Shown piece by piece: positions 1 through 4,628 of a stretch of DNA of 5,332 nt. Numbering within the stretch: position 1 is the first letter of the stretch; every line of letters begins with the position of its first letter. Below the pieces are notes generated by a model that saw nothing but the letters and a program-made list of their open reading frames with translations, did not search any database and was not told the origin of the DNA. Origin of the DNA: Thermoplasmata archaeon (GTDB lineage: Archaea > Thermoplasmatota > Thermoplasmata > UBA10834); NCBI GenBank assembly GCA_013331315.1, contig DUGQ01000191.1, positions 835 to 6,166 on the forward strand. The letters run 5' to 3'. Both the position numbers and the translations under genes were made by a program.

Positions 1-1688
1 TTGACGACCCCCATCAGCATCTCGTTGACCAGATCGGTATCGTCCGATGGTTCAGCTGACCACGCCAGGTTCCACACGCGCTTGGATACTGCGTAGAAGT
101 CGTCTATCGCTGAGGTCACAGCAGTTGTGTCAATGCCCGCGGCCACGATGGCATCGAGGTCGAGCGTGCTCTTGACCTCGTTCGCGCAGAACTCGAGGCT
201 GTACGGGACGACTGTCGACCGGTCGAGCCGGATCATGGTGACGCCCGATGAGATCGAGCTCATCGCAAGGGCCTCCCCGGATATCCTATCCATGTTGTCC
301 CAGACGGTATGGTAGGAGTAGTTGAACCCTGGTACGGCCCTCGTGCTCTTGACCTCCATCCATGGGACACCTGACACGCCGAACGGACAGTTGTCGGTCC
401 ATGTCGAGAAGGTACCGTGCCTCACGCTCTGGTCGTCAATACGATAGTAGTCCTCGGACCACGGAAGCGTCGTTGCGAAATACTCGTCTATCGAGCCCAT
501 CACGTCGAAGCGGAAGCGGTATGTCTCCGGCCCTCCGTACGAGCGCACGCTCGTCGAGCCCTTCGTGCCTCCTCCTTCGCAGTTGAAGTACGCAAGCGTC
601 TTCCCGGCCATCTCCGGATGGGCCTCGTCGATGAACGCCCATGAGCCCTGCAACCAAGCGTACCACGACTCGACCCAGCCGTACTCTTCGCCCGAGAGGG
701 CGACGAATACTATCGTCCTCGAGGGTTCGTAGCCGGAGTCGACCATCGCTTTGGCGATGCCCAACACCCTGGAGACCCCTGCGGAGTCGTCGGACGCGGC
801 GTACCACCACTTGTCGTAGTGCCCGCCGATGATTATGTACTCGTCCGCGTTGTCAGACCCAGGCAGATAGCCGACCACGTTGTGTCCAGTGCCATCGTAG
901 TCGATCTCTATGTCCGACTTGACGGTGACCTCGACCGGCCCATCGGCCAGCAGTTCTCTCAGGTAGGCCATGCCGTTGTGGCCGACATCGACGCCTAGGA
1001 ACGAGAAGCCGCATTCGCCGGTCATGTAGAGCGAATCTGGGATCTGCTCCTCGGCTACCCAGTCGAAGATGGCGCCTCTCGCGCCCATCAGCTCCGCCTG
1101 ATAGAGGAGCTGGCTGGACCATCCGCCCTCGCAGTAGGTGATCGAGATGAGCACGAACTTGTCGGCCACATCCTTATCTTCGTAGTCGTCCAAGAGACCG
1201 TACCCCACGTCCACTATCTCACGGGTCACGCCTTCCGGAGGCGTCCCAGCGAGGCCGCCGTATGAGGACGCGGTCAGAGTCAGACCGTCCTCGACGAGGG
1301 CCTCGACGGACGCTCCCCGAAATGTCCACGAGTTCGTGTCGAACTCTTCGATCGCGACATCCTGCAGGCCGATCCGGTTCATCTCTGCCTCGAGAAACAG
1401 CGCCGCCTCGTACTCTGCGTCGCTCCCGCATGGCCTGTGGACTCCACCGGGCAACGTGCCATAGCTGTAGGCCAGAGTCTCGGTGATATCGTATTCGTAC
1501 CCGCCTACACCGACCGCGGTGACGAACGCCAGTTCCTCGTCGGTGAGTTCTCCGTAGGACGGCTGAGGCTTGTTCTTCTGCTTTCCAAATGCCGGCTGGG
1601 CGACGAATATGGACATCGACACAACCAGCATAGCGACGCCCATACAGAGCGCCCAATTCCTAAGTCCTCTTGTCTCTTCTATTCGCAA
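1..1688 (-). CDS. Exported M28-family zinc aminopeptidase with PA domain (3' end outside window)
   Basis: This is a secreted metallo-exopeptidase, expected to remove N-terminal residues from peptides outside the cell; the exact substrate is unknown. I translated the strand by hand: 562 codons stay open to the left edge. A basic N-terminus (R2, R7, R10) precedes a hydrophobic stretch at about 12-30 and a likely cleavage region AQPAFG (30-35). A PA-like insert lies at about 160-258. The M28 metal site follows in order: H290 (GGHYD), D300 (ASDDSAG), E334/E335 (LSGEEYG), E371 (FNCEGG) and H460 (YHTVWDN). Spacing agrees with the family: 10 residues from His to bridging Asp and about 45 to the Glu pair. 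The third ligand position is Glu rather than the commoner Asp. A helix-rich tail begins near 470. Six cysteines in the mature part could form disulfides. I chose TTG at 1688 because GGTGGGG lies just upstream and the signal peptide then has normal length; an in-frame ATG at 1748 is the alternative. Family call is strong; the start is moderate. Confidence 0.9.
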   Translation of the reverse strand, partial: MRIEETRGLRNWALCMGVAMLVVSMSIFVAQPAFGKQKNKPQPSYGELTDEELAFVTAVGVGGYEYDITETLAYSYGTLPGGVHRPCGSDAEYEAALFLEAEMNRIGLQDVAIEEFDTNSWTFRGASVEALVEDGLTLTASSYGGLAGTPPEGVTREIVDVGYGLLDDYEDKDVADKFVLISITYCEGGWSSQLLYQAELMGARGAIFDWVAEEQIPDSLYMTGECGFSFLGVDVGHNGMAYLRELLADGPVEVTVKSDIEIDYDGTGHNVVGYLPGSDNADEYIIIGGHYDKWWYAASDDSAGVSRVLGIAKAMVDSGYEPSRTIVFVALSGEEYGWVESWYAWLQGSWAFIDEAHPEMAGKTLAYFNCEGGGTKGSTSVRSYGGPETYRFRFDVMGSIDEYFATTLPWSEDYYRIDDQSVRHGTFSTWTDNCPFGVSGVPWMEVKSTRAVPGFNYSYHTVWDNMDRISGEALAMSSISSGVTMIRLDRSTVVPYSLEFCANEVKSTLDLDAIVAAGIDTTAVTSAIDDFYAVSKRVWNLAWSAEPSDDTDLVNEMLMGVV

Positions 1689-1693
1689 GTGTT

Positions 1694-1704
1694 CCCCCCC
1701 ACCG
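1694..1704 (-). promoter_or_regulatory. Putative ribosome binding site of the M28 gene
   Basis: On the minus strand GGTGGGGGGG ends 5 bases before the TTG at 1688. GGTG matches part of the archaeal GGAGGTG consensus. This site, and the odd run of glycine codons that would result if translation began further upstream, are why the TTG is preferred. The match is partial because most of it is a G homopolymer. Confidence 0.4.
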
Positions 1705-1769
1705 TAGAGCTCTTCTCGTATCGACGCAAAATGGAAGAGTGAGCCCATTGGTGAAACGACATTAACAAT

Positions 1770-1780
1770 GATAAGAATTT
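1770..1780 (-). promoter_or_regulatory. TATA-like promoter of the M28 gene
   Basis: The minus strand reads AGAAATTCTTATC, an A-rich BRE-like segment followed by a TATA-like CTTATC. A start about 25 bases downstream falls near 1748. That would give either a leaderless message beginning at the ATG at 1748 or a leader of about 60 bases before the TTG at 1688. Confidence 0.4.
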
Positions 1781-1821
1781 CTGTTACTGACCCGGCGGAT
1801 CTCAGTGACCGCCATCGTACG

Positions 1822-1838
1822 CCCGCCATATGGGCGGG
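1822..1838. repeat. GC-rich inverted repeat (hairpin)
   Basis: CCCGCC and GGCGGG are separated by five bases (ATATG), giving a perfect 6-bp stem. It lies about 140 bases past the stop of the secreted protein gene and about 75 bases before the M28 promoter. No T-run follows on either strand, so a bacterial-type terminator is unlikely. It could be an operator or an RNA structure. Confidence 0.45.
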
Positions 1839-1923
1839 GTGCCTGAGAACGAGGGGCATCAGACTACAGCTCGAACGGGTGTAAGTCGCCGCCGTCAACG
1901 GCATAGTGGACAGGGGAGGCTCG

Positions 1924-1928
1924 AAAAA
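1924..1928 (-). terminator. Possible archaeal oligo-T termination site after the secreted protein gene
   Basis: The minus strand reads CCGTTTTTCG about 50 bases beyond the TGA at 1979-1981. Archaeal RNA polymerase can terminate at runs of five or more T without a hairpin. The run is at the minimum length, so the call is weak. Confidence 0.3.
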
Positions 1929-1978
1929 CGGGGATAAGAGGTTTCCGGATCGTCGAGGCGACCGAAGCCGGTGGACTC

Positions 1979-2656
1979 TCACTCAACAACCATCGGCTGT
2001 CCGTTCCCCAGGACCTTGAAGTGGTCAATGGCGACCTGTCCGAAGGTGTTGAACAACGACCAGGGATCTCCTGTGGCCTCGAAGATCACCACGAACTCAC
2101 AGCCTCCACGAGCGACCCCTTGGATCGCTGAAGGCGAGATGTCCACGGAATGGTCGATCCACACCTCGGCGACGTTAGGATCTGCGGTGTACGAGTACAC
2201 TTCAACCCATGCGTCCGAAGGCACCTCCAGAGGATCATAGGTCCCGTACAGCGTGGACCAGCCCTCGACGAGCATGTAGACCTTGAAGCTGTCATCCGCG
2301 GTTCCGTCGAGCGATTTGAACTCCATTGTCCGTCCGGAGCCGACGAAGCCCAACTGCAGCATGGCCCATCTCTCATCGTCGGCGAACCATATGACTCTCG
2401 TGTCCTCGCCCGAAGCCCCGTAGCCTCCCCAGTTACCACCATGCGTGTCGGGTTCAATGGGCCCCCAACCAGGCATGGACACCGCTAGGGCCTCGCTCTC
2501 CGGATTTCCTATGTCGATCTCCATCAGCAGGACATTCGTCACAGCCGATGACTTCAGCTGGACGCACACACCCAACATCCCAACGGCCACCAACGCGGCG
2601 ACAACGACGGGTGCAGCCCTGAGCTCCCTGCCTCTCTTCAGTCTTCCCACATACAT
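1979..2656 (-). CDS. Secreted or membrane-anchored protein of unknown function with a beta-rich extracellular domain
   Basis: The 225-residue product has a basic start (MYVGRLKRGRELR) and one hydrophobic segment at about 15-33, so it is probably exported with the rest outside. The segment contains C31, but LGVC does not fit a lipobox, so a membrane anchor or ordinary signal peptide is preferred. The remainder is rich in aromatic, Asp and Gly residues and alternates like beta strands. Notable stretches are LDGTADDSFKVY (117-128), a DISP turn (172-175) and QVAIDHFKV near the end (207-215). This pattern resembles jelly-roll or carbohydrate-binding-like domains of archaeal surface proteins, but I cannot name the family. 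The ATG at 2656 is the furthest upstream start in this frame. GAGGGGAG lies 12-13 bases before it, a long spacing. An upstream TATA-like box and a long 5' gap argue for separate transcription from its neighbours. Confidence 0.75.
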   Translation of the reverse strand: MYVGRLKRGRELRAAPVVVAALVAVGMLGVCVQLKSSAVTNVLLMEIDIGNPESEALAVSMPGWGPIEPDTHGGNWGGYGASGEDTRVIWFADDERWAMLQLGFVGSGRTMEFKSLDGTADDSFKVYMLVEGWSTLYGTYDPLEVPSDAWVEVYSYTADPNVAEVWIDHSVDISPSAIQGVARGGCEFVVIFEATGDPWSLFNTFGQVAIDHFKVLGNGQPMVVE

Positions 2657-2700
2657 CTCAGCTCACGTCTCCCCTCGAACCACCATCGAGGCAGGCAGAG

Positions 2701-2713
2701 TAACGCTGTTACC
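2701..2713. promoter_or_regulatory. Candidate operator (13-base dyad motif, copy 1)
   Basis: TAACGCTGTTACC contains the dyad TAAC-N3-GTTA. On the minus strand it begins directly after the TATA-like box of the secreted protein gene and would overlap the inferred transcript start near 2693. A copy with one difference is found at 4514-4526, in the same place relative to another promoter. A repressor or other regulator site is inferred. Confidence 0.4.
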
Positions 2714-2725
2714 GCTTATTACCTC
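2714..2725 (-). promoter_or_regulatory. TATA-like promoter of the secreted protein gene
   Basis: The minus strand reads GAGGTAATAAGC. A transcript start about 25 bases downstream would be near 2693 and leave a leader of about 37 bases before the ATG at 2656. Confidence 0.4.
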
Positions 2726-2824
2726 TTCGTGGAGTCAGTACGCTGAAAGAAAGTCCTTCATCCGCGCTTCTCGAGGGGACGCAGGGCTCGATTTGGGACT
2801 CTCAGCCTCCTCCGAAGGCGCGGA

Positions 2825-2847
2825 CGGCCTAGAACGAGAAAAGGCCG
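2825..2847 (-). terminator. Hairpin with U-rich loop after the zincin-like gene
   Basis: CGGCCT and AGGCCG form a perfect 6-bp stem around an 11-base loop. On the minus strand the loop reads TTTCTCGTTCT and the structure begins 9 bases after the stop codon. It may mark the end of the acetyltransferase/zincin transcript. The pyrimidine-rich loop, not a trailing T-run, is the only termination-like sign. Confidence 0.35.
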
Positions 2848-2856
2848 ACCGGGGGC

Positions 2857-3393
2857 TCATTGCTTTGCCCCTCGACTCGCTTCGTAGGCCCGCTCGAACT
2901 CGTTCTCCCAGAAGGACTCGAACCCGTCGTCCCCTTCTTTGAGCATCTCAAGGGCGGATTCGGCCAGAGAATGGGCGAGCTCCGCGTCATCCTGCGTCCA
3001 TACCTCTCGCGCGTTCGTCGGGACATAGAGATAGGTCGGAGACTCGTCGATGAACCTCGGAGGGAGCCGCGCGAGGGCGAGTATGTCGCATGCCCTCTCG
3101 CCCCCGGGTATTTGCTCGGAGTTGAATTGAACCAGATGCATCAGCTCATGGGCGATGGTCCAGTGAGTCGGATACTTCCACTCGCCGGTCCTGCGCCTCT
3201 TCACCTCGAGGCTCAGCGTCGTCGAGCCGCTGTGGGACTGGAACACGAACCCCTCGAAGAATCGAGTCAAGCCTATCCTGAGCCGAGGTCTGAGTTCCGG
3301 GAAGAACGGGCGCACGCTTTCGAGACGGCGCAGGATCTCATCCCTGACCTCGTCCGGGAGTCGACGCGCCCTCCAAGTCCAAGATATCTGCAT
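2857..3393 (-). CDS. Small zincin-like metalloprotease-fold protein (HELMH), function unknown
   Basis: The 178-residue protein has no signal peptide or membrane segment, so it is probably cytosolic. The zinc-peptidase motif HELMH is at 82-86, inside a hydrophobic helix-like segment (WTIAHELMHLVQF). It is followed by PGGERACD (96-103), which supplies E99 and D103 in an ExxxD arrangement as candidate third metal ligand and support, and then by DESPTYLYVP (116-125). The N-terminal 65 residues are basic, with a strand-like SGSTTLSLEV segment before the catalytic helix. The C-terminal third (about 130-178) is acidic and helical. The spacing from HExxH to ExxxD is short compared with thermolysin or M48 enzymes, so I do not assign a named peptidase family; a SprT-like or uncharacterised archaeal zincin is possible. 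It lies 85 bases after the acetyltransferase gene on the same strand with no clear promoter between, suggesting co-transcription. The ribosome site before the ATG (GGGGAC) is weak. Confidence 0.75.
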   Translation of the reverse strand: MQISWTWRARRLPDEVRDEILRRLESVRPFFPELRPRLRIGLTRFFEGFVFQSHSGSTTLSLEVKRRRTGEWKYPTHWTIAHELMHLVQFNSEQIPGGERACDILALARLPPRFIDESPTYLYVPTNAREVWTQDDAELAHSLAESALEMLKEGDDGFESFWENEFERAYEASRGAKQ

Positions 3394-3478
3394 CAGAGTC
3401 CCCGTAGAGGCCGACAGGTTCTTAGTGCATCCGATTCGGGCGCGTATGGTCAGACTCGTCGCGGGAACCTGACGAACG
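3394..3478 (-). repeat. Gap between acetyltransferase and zincin genes with a long-range inverted repeat
   Basis: CAGGTTC (3415-3421) pairs perfectly with GAACCTG (3465-3471); with one mismatch the arms extend to CGACAGGTTC/GAACCTGACG. The 43-base interior contains a small CCGA/TCGG dyad. The structure fills most of the 85-base gap between two co-directional genes, so in RNA it could fold between the stop of one and the start of the next. No tRNA-like features (T-loop, CCA or anticodon arm) were found. Confidence 0.4.
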
Positions 3479-4300
3479 TCATCTCCCGCGGTTCTTCTCG
3501 ATCCATCGCACCCCGTAATCGACGAGCGACCTCATTGGCATGAGCACGGCGGTCCCGCTGGCGACACGGCCCTTACGGTTCTGTTCAGGCTGCCCGAGGA
3601 AATCCGCGCCTATCACGTCGAAGTCGGAGTCGTCGTACTCGATGTCGTCGAACTCGACCCAACGGCTCGCGCCATCGAGGGCAACCGGAGAACCGCACTT
3701 GATGACCTTACGCCCCGGATAGTCGGCTCGATACTCGGCGAGGTGCAACGAGGTGCAGCATTTGAAATCGGTGCCCAGAAGTAGCACCCACCCGTCGAGG
3801 CCGTACATCCTGCCCAACGGTGAATCGTCGCCCGTCGGAAAATCCAGCTGAACGTCCTCGGTGATGATCTTGGCCTTCGGGCCCCTGGCGGCGAACGAGA
3901 CGGTCGGGTGGTTACTGCGCAGCGTGCCGTTCTGCTTCCGGAAACACTCGACGACGGCGCCCATGCCTCTCGTCGGTGTCAGGTCTGGATCGAACGCAGG
4001 CATCTCCCGTCGGATGAGGTCCCACCAATGCTCGGGCACAGGCGGGTTCTTCCAGCGAGAGGGCTCAGAGAGGTCGCCCGTGTGCGTGGGCATTACCAGA
4101 GTCCCCTCTGGGCCGATTGCCTTCTCGAGGGCCAGCACGACGCTCACCGCGCCTCCACATACCCACCCGAGAGAACTGAGAGAGGTATGGACCAGAAGGG
4201 TCATGCCTGGACTCACTCCAAGGCCCCGCAGGTCGTCCGTCAGCGACTGAATGGTCGCTGGTGAACCATTCGTGTTCTTGACCGCGTCCGCCTCACTCAT
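3479..4300 (-). CDS. AAC(3)-type aminoglycoside/antibiotic N-acetyltransferase family protein
   Basis: The 273-residue product matches the Antibiotic_NAT (AAC(3)) family along its whole length, using acetyl-CoA to acetylate an amine in the cytosol. Recognisable blocks in order are LLVHTSLSSLGWVCGGA (35-51), EGTLVMPTHT (65-74), PAFDPDLTPTRGMGAVVE (101-118), RSNHPTVSFAARGP (128-141), SPLGRMYGLDGWVLLLG (160-176) and TSLHLAE (183-189). The His and acidic residues of the last block and the SNHP block are the conserved active-site regions. Length is normal for the family. I start at the ATG at 4300, not the in-frame ATG at 4351: GGGGAGGAG lies 6 bases before 4300, and the upstream ATG would lie ahead of the expected transcript start. 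Members in non-pathogens are often called resistance genes, but the natural substrate here is unknown. It is first of an apparent pair with the zincin-like gene and is divergent from the substrate-binding protein gene. Confidence 0.93.
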   Translation of the reverse strand: MSEADAVKNTNGSPATIQSLTDDLRGLGVSPGMTLLVHTSLSSLGWVCGGAVSVVLALEKAIGPEGTLVMPTHTGDLSEPSRWKNPPVPEHWWDLIRREMPAFDPDLTPTRGMGAVVECFRKQNGTLRSNHPTVSFAARGPKAKIITEDVQLDFPTGDDSPLGRMYGLDGWVLLLGTDFKCCTSLHLAEYRADYPGRKVIKCGSPVALDGASRWVEFDDIEYDDSDFDVIGADFLGQPEQNRKGRVASGTAVLMPMRSLVDYGVRWIEKNRGR

Positions 4301-4306
4301 GACTCG

Positions 4307-4315
4307 CTCCTCCCC
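4307..4315 (-). promoter_or_regulatory. Ribosome binding site deciding the acetyltransferase start
   Basis: The minus strand reads GGGGAGGAG, 6 bases before the ATG at 4300. It is a good match to the archaeal anti-Shine-Dalgarno partner and places the start 17 codons inside the longest open frame. Confidence 0.75.
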
Positions 4316-4360
4316 GGTTCGATAATCAGAATCGTGCTCCTGGCTGGACAATGCTTACCT

Positions 4361-4369
4361 GTTTAAGGG
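4361..4369 (-). promoter_or_regulatory. TATA-like promoter of the acetyltransferase gene
   Basis: The minus strand reads CACCCTTAAACAGG. A transcript start near 4340 is expected, leaving about 40 bases of leader that includes the ribosome site at 4307-4315. Confidence 0.45.
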
Positions 4370-4496
4370 TGTTTGCACACGTCCTGACCTCAAGGTGAGA
4401 CCCACGTCTATTCCCGGGCCAGTGAGCGCATGCCAGCATAGAGCCGCGGGACGGCGCCAGAGACGTGATCTTCGTCGGGATGCCGTTTCGTGGTAT

Positions 4497-4507
4497 CTTA
4501 TATATAT
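4497..4507 (+). promoter_or_regulatory. Strong TATA box of the substrate-binding protein gene
   Basis: CTTATATATAT is the clearest archaeal-type TATA box in the window and stands out from the GC-rich surroundings. Transcription should begin about 25 bases downstream, near 4528, giving a leader of about 100 bases before the GTG at 4629. Confidence 0.65.
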
Positions 4508-4513
4508 CCAGCT

Positions 4514-4526
4514 TAACGTTGTTACC
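4514..4526. promoter_or_regulatory. Candidate operator (13-base dyad motif, copy 2)
   Basis: TAACGTTGTTACC differs at one base from the motif at 2701-2713 and has the same TAAC-N3-GTTA dyad. It starts 7 bases after the TATA box and ends at the expected transcript start. A bound protein there would be well placed to block transcription. Confidence 0.4.
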
Positions 4527-4609
4527 CCAACGAAGAGGACGCGGCTCTCCCCGGAGCAATTTTCAGAGTCCTTTCTGGCTTCCCCGGAGGCCGGCCGTAT
4601 TCGCCAACT

Positions 4610-4620
4610 GGAGGAGGAGG
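4610..4620 (+). promoter_or_regulatory. Ribosome binding site deciding the substrate-binding protein start
   Basis: GGAGGAGGAGG ends 8 bases before GTG at 4629. It is a strong site in the right position and is why the GTG is chosen over the ATG at 4701, which would begin at the membrane segment and lacks a comparable site. Confidence 0.7.
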
Positions 4621-4628
4621 AAAAGGAA

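Larger units (their letters stand above)
1749..1978. other. Intergenic stretch between the M28 gene and the secreted protein gene
   Basis: This 230-base gap holds the M28 promoter, a hairpin (1822-1838), a second TATA-like element on the minus strand (around 1931-1946, GGAAACCTCTTATC) and an oligo-T run on the minus strand (1924-1928). No convincing gene is visible. A 35-codon plus-strand frame is rejected as composition-driven. Confidence 0.5.
4301..4628. other. Divergent promoter region between acetyltransferase and substrate-binding protein genes
   Basis: These 328 bases hold both divergent promoters. The right part is a leader of about 100 bases for the plus-strand gene, ending in a strong ribosome site. 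The middle (about 4380-4490) shows only small GC-rich dyads, such as AGAC-CCAC-GTCT, and no gene that I can support. Confidence 0.6.

Noticed and set aside
436..810. Minus-strand open frame of 124 codons, Arg-rich
   Set aside because: It is a different frame of the M28 coding region; the frame carrying the metal-binding motifs is continuous through it.
1219..1656. Minus-strand open frame of 145 codons beginning MGALYGRRYAG
   Set aside because: It overlaps the M28 start region out of frame; the real frame one base away has a signal peptide and conserved family sequence.
1830..1937. 35-codon plus-strand frame starting MGGVPENEG
   Set aside because: Its start lies inside a hairpin, it lacks a ribosome site, and the Arg/Gly-rich translation appears driven by composition.
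2560..2575. Lipoprotein cleavage site at C31 of the secreted protein
   Set aside because: The residues before the cysteine (LGV) do not fit a lipobox, which needs a small residue directly before Cys.
2860..3543. Long plus-strand open frame (227 codons) opposite the zincin gene
   Set aside because: It is fully antisense to a gene with a recognisable HELMH motif, extends into the next gene, and its translation is Arg/Pro/Glu-rich without a domain, as expected from GC-rich opposite-strand shadows.
3861..4264. Plus-strand open frames opposite the acetyltransferase gene
   Set aside because: They are antisense to a gene with conserved family blocks throughout and have no recognisable protein features.
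4301..4351. 17-codon N-terminal extension of the acetyltransferase (MSSQEHDSDY...)
   Set aside because: Its start would lie upstream of the expected transcript start, and a strong ribosome site favours the ATG at 4300.
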